A DNA stretch of 12,789 bases from positions 1-12,789 of the forward strand of contig JAZKIX010000233.1 of the NCBI GenBank assembly GCA_040384645.1, read 5' to 3'. Each line of letters starts with the position of its first letter. Position 1 is the first letter of the stretch. Both the position numbers and the translations under genes were made by a program. Source of the stretch: JAZKIX01 sp040384645 (lineage in GTDB: Bacteria > Pseudomonadota > Gammaproteobacteria > Burkholderiales > Burkholderiaceae_D). Under the pieces are notes generated by a model, which did not search any database, was not told the origin of the DNA, and worked only from the letters and a program-made list of their open reading frames with translations. Below are positions 6,687 through 12,789 of this stretch, piece after piece.

Positions 6687-6730
6687 AATTTAGCTGCTTG
6701 GTAACGCTCAATTGCAGCTAAATTTTCTTT
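6687..6730 (+). terminator. 11-bp inverted repeat with T-rich tail
   Basis: AATTTAGCTGC (6687-6697) and GCAGCTAAATT (6714-6724) are perfect inverted repeats 16 bases apart, followed by TTCTTT. This could terminate the epimerase transcript. Its place just upstream of the regulator's promoter region would also suit an operator for autoregulation. The sequence does not decide between the two. Confidence 0.5.
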
Positions 6731-6748
6731 CTGTGTCGTTTCCGCAAG

Positions 6749-6754
6749 TATACT
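6749..6754 (+). promoter_or_regulatory. Candidate -10 box of the ROK regulator gene
   Basis: TATACT lies 42 bases before the ATG at 6797. No good -35 is seen at the right distance (TCTTTC-like sequence only), which would fit a weak or regulated promoter. Confidence 0.3.
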
Positions 6755-6796
6755 GGGCGGCTGTTTTTTCAATCGGCTTCTGCTGCCGGATCAATC

Positions 6797-8038
6797 ATGA
6801 TTCGGCCGGAACCACACACAAGTATAAAAATTATGGCCATTACTGGTGATCAGAGTTTGCTCAAGCGGATTAATCGAATGGGTTTGGTGCGGTTGGTGAA
6901 GTCGAGTCCCGGCTGCTCGCGTGCTGATCTTGCGAAACAATCGGGATTGACCAAATCAACCGTCAGCTTGTTGATTCAAGAATTGATCGAAGAGGGATGG
7001 TTGTGTGAAAAAAATATCGAAGTCACTAAAAATATTGGCCGTCGCCCGACCCCGCTCACCCTCGACGGCGACCGGCTGGCATTGCTGGGCGCTGAAATCG
7101 GCGTTGACTACCTGAACGTGGTGGCCTGCAATTTGAAAGGTGAATTGCTAACCACACGTATGTTGTCCTACCGCCATCTGGCGCTAGAAGATTCCATTCG
7201 GCAATTGTGCAAAATGATTGGCGAAGTACAAGCCTTTTTGCTGGTCGAGGGGCGCATATCGCTTGGCTTGGGTGTCGGTGTGCCGGGCGTGATGGAAGCC
7301 GACGGCCTCACATTGCGCTTTGCACCGAATCTAGATTGGAACGATGTCGATATCACCGATTTGATCAGCGCCGGTTTGCAAAAAATGGGTCTGGAACAAA
7401 TGCCCGTGACGGTGTTGAATGAAGCTAATGCGGCCGCGCTGAGTGAATATGTCTTCGGTGCGCAATATCACACAGCCCCTTTGATTTACCTCAGTATCGG
7501 TGTCGGTCTGGGCGCTGGAATCGTACTTGATGATCGCTTGTACTTGGGTCACGATGGCTTGGCGGGCGAAATCGGGCATACCATTTTGCAGCTGGATGGC
7601 TTACTTTGTACCTGTGGCCGCCACGGCTGTGCCGAAGCGTATATTTCACAGCGCGCCGTCAGCCGTCGTCTGAGTGTCAAGAACGACCAATTGCTCAGTA
7701 TCGGTGAGCTGACCGGGCGCCTGGTCCGGCAAGACAAAGAGGTCGAAGCCGCGGTAACCGAGGCGGGGCGCTATCTTGGTTTGCTGATGCAAAATTTGGT
7801 CAACACGTTGAATCCGGCGGTAATTGTGCTGGGCGGGCCGCTCAGCCAGTTTGATGACTTGTTGATGCGCACGGCGGTCGTCAGCATGACCGCGTATGGC
7901 GGTCGGTTCGACGCCCATCGCACGTCTGTGCGGTTGTGCAGGTTTGGCGTGAATGCATGCGCGGTTGGCGCCGCCGGCGCTATCTTGCATCAGTCCTTAT
8001 TTCAGTTGCAGACTAACGCCGCCGACAATATGGGCTGA
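6797..8038 (+). CDS. ROK-family transcriptional regulator (XylR/NagC-type)
   Basis: A 413-residue sugar-responsive DNA-binding regulator: a winged helix-turn-helix at about 18-75 (SRADLAKQSGLTKSTVSLLI at 41-60 as the recognition region) followed by a ROK sugar-kinase-like domain from about 95 to 400. The zinc site CTCGRHGC at 271-278 with EIGH at 258-261 is intact. NEAN at 208-211 stands where ROK kinases have NDAN, so the catalytic Asp is Glu, which supports a regulator rather than a kinase. GVGVPG is at 159-164. It lies just upstream of and codirectional with the xylose operon, so it probably represses it and is relieved by xylose; this is inferred from context. GGA seven bases before the ATG at 6797 favours that start; ATG 6833 would also leave the domain whole. 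Confidence 0.9.
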   Translation: MIRPEPHTSIKIMAITGDQSLLKRINRMGLVRLVKSSPGCSRADLAKQSGLTKSTVSLLIQELIEEGWLCEKNIEVTKNIGRRPTPLTLDGDRLALLGAEIGVDYLNVVACNLKGELLTTRMLSYRHLALEDSIRQLCKMIGEVQAFLLVEGRISLGLGVGVPGVMEADGLTLRFAPNLDWNDVDITDLISAGLQKMGLEQMPVTVLNEANAAALSEYVFGAQYHTAPLIYLSIGVGLGAGIVLDDRLYLGHDGLAGEIGHTILQLDGLLCTCGRHGCAEAYISQRAVSRRLSVKNDQLLSIGELTGRLVRQDKEVEAAVTEAGRYLGLLMQNLVNTLNPAVIVLGGPLSQFDDLLMRTAVVSMTAYGGRFDAHRTSVRLCRFGVNACAVGAAGAILHQSLFQLQTNAADNMG

Positions 8039-8424
8039 TGCGGTTTGTCCAGTCCCGGCTAATTATTTGCGCGTAATCTGTTGCGCTGCAATGCTTTAAT
8101 TTCTTCCTCCATTTCTCCCTCCTTATCCCTTGCCCTTGATGCGTTGCGCGTATTTATAAAAAGCGAAATGCGCGCCTGATCAAGCGGCAATTCTCCGCTG
8201 CAAAGTTGTTCTGCGCGATCGTTTTGTGTACTATCAAAGCGGCAACGCTGTGCTGGGCAATTTGATCGCGCAAACCCGGCCAACCAATGCGTTGCATTTA
8301 TTGAATCAACTTAAACGGGATCGTTTTTAAACAGACAACACTCTTTGTTGAGTGTCCGACAACAGCACAGCCAGCTTGGTGAATCTGCATTTTTGGATTC
8401 GCAAAAATACAAAAATAATTAGTA
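8039..8424. other. Spacer between regulator and xylF promoter
   Basis: No convincing intact gene. A minus-strand frame at 8059-8283 starts with TTG and looks spurious. A plus-strand open stretch at 8160-8330 is listed separately. A small hairpin, ACACTC/GAGTGT, lies at 8338-8355, flanked by two copies of GACAACA (8334 and 8358). A weak AAACG/CGTTT hairpin followed by T lies at 8313-8327. Confidence 0.5.
8160..8330 (+). pseudogene. Possible gene remnant (open frame without a start)
   Basis: Fifty-six codons open between stops, without an ATG. They read protein-like at the end: RDRFVYYQSGNAVLGNLIAQ, then TRPTNALHLLNQLKRDRF and TAA. The preceding stretch in another frame (LDALRVFIKSEMRA) also looks coding-like, which would fit a frameshifted remnant. 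I do not recognise the family and it may be chance. Confidence 0.2.
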
Positions 8425-8453
8425 TTTACAATGAACAAATAAGTAACTAGAAT
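8425..8453 (+). promoter_or_regulatory. xylF operon promoter
   Basis: TTTACA (8425-8430), a 17-base spacer and TAGAAT (8448-8453) match the sigma70 consensus well. The predicted start is near 8460, giving a 5' leader of about 89 bases. TAGT (8420-8423) and ACTA (8446-8449) form a weak dyad around the promoter. Confidence 0.6.
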
Positions 8454-8486
8454 CGTCAGCGCTCGTTCGCATGATGTGCAAGCGGC

Positions 8487-8508
8487 GTATTAAATTTCCA
8501 ATTAATAC
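8487..8508 (+). promoter_or_regulatory. Candidate operator for the ROK regulator
   Basis: GTATTAA, 8 bases, TTAATAC: a perfect 7-bp AT-rich inverted repeat about 27-48 bases downstream of the predicted xylF start and 40 bases before the ATG. The position suits repression by blocking elongation or initiation. The link to the ROK protein is inferred from proximity. Confidence 0.4.
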
Positions 8509-8548
8509 CCCAGTGACAATTAAACTAAAATAATCAGGAGATGGACAG

Positions 8549-9586
8549 ATGAATGCATTCAAGAAAATCGTATTGGCAGCAATGTTGGCAAGTGTCGGAA
8601 CAGCTGTTATTGCCAAGGATTTGGTTGTCGGTGTGTCGTGGTCGAATTTCCAGGAAGAGCGTTGGAAGCGTGACGAAGCAGCTATCAAGGGTGAGCTTGC
8701 CAAGTTGGGCGCAAAATACATCAGCGCCGATGCACAAGGCTCGAATGAAAAACAATTGGCCGATATCGAAGGTTTGATTGCTCGCGGTGCCAGCGCGCTG
8801 ATCGTGTTGGCGTTTGACGCCGATGCAGTCCTGCCTGCGGTACAAAAAGCACAAGCCGAAAAAATCCCTGTCGTCGCATACGACCGTTTGATCCAGGACA
8901 AGGGCGTGTATTACTTGACCTTCGATAACGTCGAAGTCGGCCGCATGCAAGCGCGTGAAATCCTGAAAGCAAAACCAAGCGGCAACTACGTTTTCATCAA
9001 AGGCTCGCCAACCGATCCAAATGCTGATTTCTTGCACGGCGGCCAGTTGGAAGTATTGAATGCAGCGATCAAGTCCGGCAAGATCAAGGTCGTCGGCGAG
9101 CAGTACACCGAAGGCTGGGCACCGGAAATCGCACAAAAGAATATGGATCAAATCCTGACCAAGAACGCCAATAAAGTCGATGCAGTAGTGGCATCGAACG
9201 ACGGCATGGCAGGCGGCGTGGTCGCTGCACTGAAATCACAAAATCTGGTCGGCGTACCGGTCTCCGGTCAAGATGGTGACATCGCAGCGCTTAATCGCGT
9301 AGCCAAGGGCGAACAAACCGTATCCGTGTTCAAAGATACCAACACACTGGGCAAAGCAGCAGCCAACGCCGCCGTGGCCTTGGCTAAAGGTACGAAGCCA
9401 GCCGATATCAAAGGTTCAGTCATGTGGAATGGCGGCACCAAGAAAATCAATATGAGTTCGATGTTCTTGAAGCCAATTCCTATCACCAAGGCTAATCTGG
9501 ACTATGTCATCAAGGCGGCATGGTTGACCAAAGAGCAAGCATGTGCCGGCGTAGACGCAGCGAAGGCGCCAGCCGCTTGCAAATAA
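8549..9586 (+). CDS. xylF: D-xylose ABC transporter, substrate-binding protein
   Basis: Periplasmic sugar-binding protein of 345 residues that captures D-xylose for the XylH/XylG importer. A signal peptide is clear: MNAFKK, a hydrophobic core, then AVIA with likely cleavage after Ala22 (type I, no lipobox). The mature part has the XylF-type features ERW at 37-39, VVAYDR at 108-113, LTFDN at 123-127, GSPTDPNA at 152-159, DAVVASND at 211-218 and SGQDGD at 239-244, strongly similar to E. coli XylF. GGAG eight bases before the ATG sets the start. It is the first gene of the operon and is followed by two hairpins, a common arrangement for making more binding protein than permease. The ligand is called from family resemblance and the adjacent xylulokinase. 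Confidence 0.93.
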   Translation: MNAFKKIVLAAMLASVGTAVIAKDLVVGVSWSNFQEERWKRDEAAIKGELAKLGAKYISADAQGSNEKQLADIEGLIARGASALIVLAFDADAVLPAVQKAQAEKIPVVAYDRLIQDKGVYYLTFDNVEVGRMQAREILKAKPSGNYVFIKGSPTDPNADFLHGGQLEVLNAAIKSGKIKVVGEQYTEGWAPEIAQKNMDQILTKNANKVDAVVASNDGMAGGVVAALKSQNLVGVPVSGQDGDIAALNRVAKGEQTVSVFKDTNTLGKAAANAAVALAKGTKPADIKGSVMWNGGTKKINMSSMFLKPIPITKANLDYVIKAAWLTKEQACAGVDAAKAPAACK

Positions 9587-9664
9587 GTTGGCAAGTAAGT
9601 TGGAAAAATAAGCTAGCACAATTCATTGCATTGAACGATGTGGCGGTTCTGCAGACTTGCTAGG

Positions 9665-9693
9665 GTGTGCGATGCCTTATTGGTATCGCACAC
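9665..9693 (+). terminator. Stem-loop downstream of xylF (hairpin 1)
   Basis: GTGTGCGAT (9665-9673) pairs perfectly with ATCGCACAC (9685-9693); an inner G-T and two C-G pairs extend it to 12 bp around a TTATT loop. No T-run follows. It probably protects the xylF mRNA 3' end or causes partial termination. Confidence 0.6.
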
Positions 9694-9759
9694 TGGATCA
9701 CGCAAGTTTGACTGACACAGCAAATTTCCTTGCAGTAATTTTTGTTACGTATCACATTG

Positions 9760-9786
9760 TTACGGCGCGTGAAAATCGCGCCGTAA
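9760..9786 (+). terminator. Stem-loop between xylF and xylH (hairpin 2)
   Basis: TTACGGCGCG, 7-base loop, CGCGCCGTAA: a perfect GC-rich 10-bp stem followed by only TTT. It is a partial-terminator or processing candidate 57 bases before the xylH start. Confidence 0.6.
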
Positions 9787-9843
9787 TTTCGACTGCCTGA
9801 CCGTATCGGGTATGTCTCGTCTATCATTTTCAGGGAGCCACTC

Positions 9844-11052
9844 ATGCGGGCGCTTTTACAACGGGCAGGTTTTGATCCCCGCTTCAGCTCAATGCTGCTG
9901 GCGCTGATCGCAATTTGGATCTTGCTGGCCATTTTTACCGACGGCGTGTTTTTATCGCCGCGCAATTTATATAATCTTTCAATTCAAACCTGTGTCACTG
10001 GCGTAATGACCTGCGGCATGGTGTATCTGATCGTGGCGCGACAGATCGATTTATCGGTCGGTTCTCTACTGGCTTTTGCGGGGATGCTGATCGCCCAAAG
10101 CCAAGTTAATTTTTTTCCGGTCGACGCTGCGTGGGGCTGGCCGGTAAGTATCTTGGTCGGTCTGGCAGTAGGGATGCTGGTCGGCGTGTTTCAGGGCTGG
10201 TGGGTAGCGTATCGCGGGGTGCCGGCTTTTGTGGTGACGCTAGCGGGTTACTTAATGTATCGCGGCGCCGCTTTCATGGTGTCGGACGGTCAGACCATTG
10301 CGCCGCTAAATGCACATTATCAGATGCTGGGTGGCGGTATGTCTGGCTCGATCGGCGTCTGGCCGAGTGTGGCGCTTGGTGCTTTTGCTTGCGCGGTAGT
10401 GGTATGGCATCGCTGGGCGGCACGCCAGTCGCGTAAACGCTACTCGGCAGAGCAACCGCCAATCTGGGCCGATGTACTGAAGGTATCGCTGATGTGCGGT
10501 GCCATCATCGCTTTTGTGGCTGTAATGAATAGCTATCCCGATCCAACTAATGTGGACGCTGCTGGCATCGCGGCAGGCAAGGGGATTGCGATCCCAGTAT
10601 TGGTGTTGCTGGTGATCGTGGCGCTGCTCACTTTTGTATCAAGCAATACCCGTTTCGGCCGTTATGTATTCGCCTATGGCGGCAACCCTGAAGCGGCCTT
10701 GTTGTCCGGCATCAATACCAAACGTTTGTTGCTGCAATTGTTCATGCTGATGGGCGCCCTGGCTGCGGTGGCGGGGATGATTACAACAGCACGGCTTAAT
10801 TCTGGCGCCAATTCGATTGGACAGATGGCAGAGTTATACGTAATTGCGGCAGCTGTGATCGGCGGCACATCGCTGGCCGGCGGCTTGGGTACGATTCCCG
10901 GTGCGATAGTAGGCGCGATCATGATCCAGACGCTCGATAACGGCATGGTCTTGCTCGATGTGTCGAGCGCCAAGCGCCAGATTTTCATCGGCATGATCTT
11001 GATCGCTGCGGTCTGGTTCGACACAGTCTATAACCGCAAGGAAGGCAAATGA
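9844..11052 (+). CDS. xylH: Xylose ABC transporter permease
   Basis: Inner-membrane permease of 402 residues in the BPD_transp_2 (ribose/xylose) family, forming the xylose channel with XylG and XylF. Hydrophobic segments run throughout. Family signatures are IVARQIDLSVGSLLAFAGM near 63-81, YRGVPAFVVTLAGYLMYRGAA in the first half, AYGGNPEAALLSGIN in the second, and GGTSLAGGLGTIPGAIVGA near the C-terminus. The extra central segment (about 185-255, including the RKRYSAEQPP loop and a further membrane span) is typical of XylH and explains the length relative to RbsC. GGGAG seven bases before the ATG fixes the start. Its TGA overlaps the xylG ATG (ATGA), implying translational coupling. Confidence 0.93.
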   Translation: MRALLQRAGFDPRFSSMLLALIAIWILLAIFTDGVFLSPRNLYNLSIQTCVTGVMTCGMVYLIVARQIDLSVGSLLAFAGMLIAQSQVNFFPVDAAWGWPVSILVGLAVGMLVGVFQGWWVAYRGVPAFVVTLAGYLMYRGAAFMVSDGQTIAPLNAHYQMLGGGMSGSIGVWPSVALGAFACAVVVWHRWAARQSRKRYSAEQPPIWADVLKVSLMCGAIIAFVAVMNSYPDPTNVDAAGIAAGKGIAIPVLVLLVIVALLTFVSSNTRFGRYVFAYGGNPEAALLSGINTKRLLLQLFMLMGALAAVAGMITTARLNSGANSIGQMAELYVIAAAVIGGTSLAGGLGTIPGAIVGAIMIQTLDNGMVLLDVSSAKRQIFIGMILIAAVWFDTVYNRKEGK

Positions 11053-11867
11053 CGACCATGGATAAAAATAGCCAACCAGTGGTCAAGGTAAGCAACGTCA
11101 GCAAACATTTTGGCGGCGTGATGGCGGTCGATGGCATGAACTGCGATCTCTATGCTGGCGAAGTGGTGGGCTTGCTGGGTCATAACGGCGCCGGCAAATC
11201 GACCTTGATCAAGATCCTGTCCGGGGTATACGTACCCGATGGCGGCGAGATTGAAGTCCACGGCAATTCGGTCAAGATGGATAGCCCGCGTGCTGCACGC
11301 GCCGCCGGGATTGAAACGATCCATCAGACGCTGGCGCTGTCGGACAATTTCGATGCGCCCAGCAATCTGTTCCTGGGGCGTGAATTGATGACGCGCTGGG
11401 GCACGCTGGACAAGCATCGGATGGAACATGAGGCACGCAAGATCATCGCTCGCCTCAATCCCAATTTTGCCAATATCCATCGACCGGTGCGCGAGATGTC
11501 GGGCGGCCAGCGCCAGACAGTGGCAATCGCGCGCGCCCTGTATTTCAATGCCCGCATCCTGATCATGGATGAGCCATGCGCCGCACTCGGGCCAGCCGAA
11601 ACGCAGATGGTGATGGATACCATCAAACGCCTCAAGCAAGAGGGCATCGGCGTGTTCTTGATCAGCCATGATATTCACGAAGTGTTTGAAGTCTGCGACC
11701 GCGTTACCGTGATGAAAAACGGCAAATTGGTCGGCACCCGCAACACCGCCGATGTCACGCAAGATGAAGTGCTGGGGATGATTATCTTGGGCAAATTGCC
11801 CGAGTCGGATCGTAAGGAACCGGCATTGGAAGCAGAATTGCAAGCGACATCGTCAGGAGCGCATTAA
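11049..11867 (+). CDS. xylG: Sugar ABC transporter ATPase, single-domain XylG-type
   Basis: Cytoplasmic ATPase that powers the XylFH importer. The 272 residues hold one complete ABC domain: Walker A GHNGAGKST at 44-52, Q-loop IHQT at 91-94, signature MSGGQRQTVAIARAL at 150-164, Walker B ILIMDEP at 170-176 and switch His207 (ISHD). The D-loop region reads DEPCAALGPAET, with Cys where Thr is usual. E. coli XylG, RbsA and AraG are tandem two-domain proteins of about 500 residues; this one is half size and presumably works as a homodimer, as FrcA-type ATPases do. The stop at 11865 is clean and xylB follows at once, so this is not a truncation within the window. It overlaps xylH by four bases and xylB by one. 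An ATG at 11058 is an alternative start. Confidence 0.9.
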   Translation: MTTMDKNSQPVVKVSNVSKHFGGVMAVDGMNCDLYAGEVVGLLGHNGAGKSTLIKILSGVYVPDGGEIEVHGNSVKMDSPRAARAAGIETIHQTLALSDNFDAPSNLFLGRELMTRWGTLDKHRMEHEARKIIARLNPNFANIHRPVREMSGGQRQTVAIARALYFNARILIMDEPCAALGPAETQMVMDTIKRLKQEGIGVFLISHDIHEVFEVCDRVTVMKNGKLVGTRNTADVTQDEVLGMIILGKLPESDRKEPALEAELQATSSGAH

Positions 11868-12789
11868 TGTTTATCGGAATCGATTTAGGCACCTCGGAAG
11901 TCAAGATTTTATTGTTGGATGAAGCGGGGCAAATTGTCGGCACCGCCGGTTCGTCATTTGAGGTATCTCGTCCGCATGCGCGTTGGGCCGAGCAGCAGCC
12001 AAGCGATTGGTGGCAGGGTACTGAAATGGCGATGGCGACCTTGCGTGATCAATATCCGGCCCAGTTTGCAGCAGTGCGGGCGATTGGCTTGTCGGGGCAG
12101 ATGCATGGTGCGGTATTACTCGATGCCAGCAATCAGGTATTGCGTCCGGCCATTTTGTGGAACGATATGCGCAGCAGCGATGAATGTGTCGAGCTAACTG
12201 CGCGTGCGCCAAATCTGCATGCGCTGGCTGGCAATCTGGCCATGCCTGGATTTACCGCACCCAAGCTGTTATGGGTTGAAAAACACGAGCCGGCCATATT
12301 TGCCAAAGTGGCTACGGTATTGCTGCCAAAAGATTATTTGCGCCTGTTGCTGACCGGTGAAAAAGTCTCCGAGCCATCCGACGCCGCCGGTACGCTCTGG
12401 CTTGATGTCGCCAAGCGGGACTGGTCCGATGAATTGCTGGCAGCTTGCCATCTGTCGCGTGCGCACATGCCGCGACTGGTCGAAGGCAGCGCGGTGTCCG
12501 GCAAGTTGTTGCCGGCATTGGCGAAGGCATGGGGTTTATCCGGCGAAGTCGTCGTCGCCGGCGGCGCTGGCGACAATGCCGCCAGCGCAGTTGGGATCGG
12601 CGCGGTGCAACCGGGCGACGGTTTTATTTCGCTTGGCACTTCCGGCGTCTTGTTCGTGGTGAACGACCGTTATCGGCCCAATCCAGCTTCAGCGGTACAT
12701 GCGTTTTGCCATGCCTTGCCACAGCGCTGGCACCAGATGAGCGTGATGTTGTCAGCCGCCAGTTGCCTGAAATGGGTCTGCCAGCTTAC
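11867..12789 (+). CDS. xylB: Xylulokinase, 3'-truncated by window end
   Basis: FGGY-family kinase that phosphorylates D-xylulose to xylulose 5-phosphate with ATP, feeding the pentose phosphate pathway. The 307 visible residues are the N-terminal domain and the start of the C-terminal one: the phosphate loop IDLGTSEVK at 5-13, GLSGQMHGAVLLD at 74-86, WND(M)RS at 98-103 in the substrate region, PKDYLRLLLTGE at 154-165, AGGAGDNAASAVG at 231-243 with the catalytic Asp at 236, and ISLGTSGVLF at 254-263. E. coli XylB has the equivalent Asp at 233. AGGAG seven bases before the ATG sets the start, and the TAATG overlap with the xylG stop shows coupling. No stop is present; the usual length is about 480-490, so roughly the last third is outside the window. 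Confidence 0.93.
   Translation, partial: MFIGIDLGTSEVKILLLDEAGQIVGTAGSSFEVSRPHARWAEQQPSDWWQGTEMAMATLRDQYPAQFAAVRAIGLSGQMHGAVLLDASNQVLRPAILWNDMRSSDECVELTARAPNLHALAGNLAMPGFTAPKLLWVEKHEPAIFAKVATVLLPKDYLRLLLTGEKVSEPSDAAGTLWLDVAKRDWSDELLAACHLSRAHMPRLVEGSAVSGKLLPALAKAWGLSGEVVVAGGAGDNAASAVGIGAVQPGDGFISLGTSGVLFVVNDRYRPNPASAVHAFCHALPQRWHQMSVMLSAASCLKWVCQL

Noticed and set aside
8059..8283. Minus-strand 74-codon frame after the ROK gene
   Set aside because: TTG start, no Shine-Dalgarno, no domain; possibly antisense of a gene remnant.
11028..11843. Long minus-strand open frame (271 codons)
   Set aside because: It is opposite xylG, which has all ABC motifs; the antisense product is His/Gln-rich with no domain.

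Overview
The window reads as chromosomal DNA of a betaproteobacterium, most likely Burkholderiales and perhaps Oxalobacteraceae. This placement is inferred from the gene complement: an IPTL-CTERM surface protein, a ferredoxin/flavin reductase of the 'CDP-6-deoxy-glucoseen reductase' type next to a YeeZ-like epimerase, and a xylose transport operon behind a ROK regulator. No rRNA, tRNA, transposase or CRISPR array is visible. A run of 10 Ns at 4823-4832 marks an assembly gap inside a gene.

Layout. Positions 1-863 (+) hold the 3' end of a secreted repeat protein with a C-terminal IPTL-CTERM sorting signal. Positions 999-4398 carry three minus-strand genes: an EamA/DMT transporter, an alpha/beta hydrolase and an ArgD-like class III aminotransferase. 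Ahead of argD (4399-4633) there is a strong promoter with its predicted start at the AUG of a 22-codon ORF that has three consecutive Arg codons, then a small hairpin and a strong rho-independent terminator. This looks like a leader, attenuator or small RNA. The broken reductase gene (4634-5642, -) and an SDR-type epimerase (5655-6596, +) diverge with only 12 bases between their start codons.

Positions 6797-8038 (+) encode a ROK-family repressor. It is followed by a 510-base spacer with a good promoter and an AT-rich palindrome. The xylose operon then runs xylF (periplasmic binding protein), xylH (permease), xylG (ATPase) and xylB (xylulokinase, cut by the window end). xylF is separated from xylH by 257 bases with two strong hairpins, while xylH/xylG/xylB are coupled by overlapping start/stop codons. 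XylF captures D-xylose, XylH/XylG import it and XylB phosphorylates xylulose. The isomerase XylA is not in the window. The XylG here is a half-size, single-domain ATPase.

The most distinctive non-coding signals are a three-copy intergenic element of about 80 bases (879-958, 3100-3180, 6585-6666) whose landmarks keep nearly constant spacing, and the putative argD leader. A diverged REP-type hairpin also lies upstream of the hydrolase.
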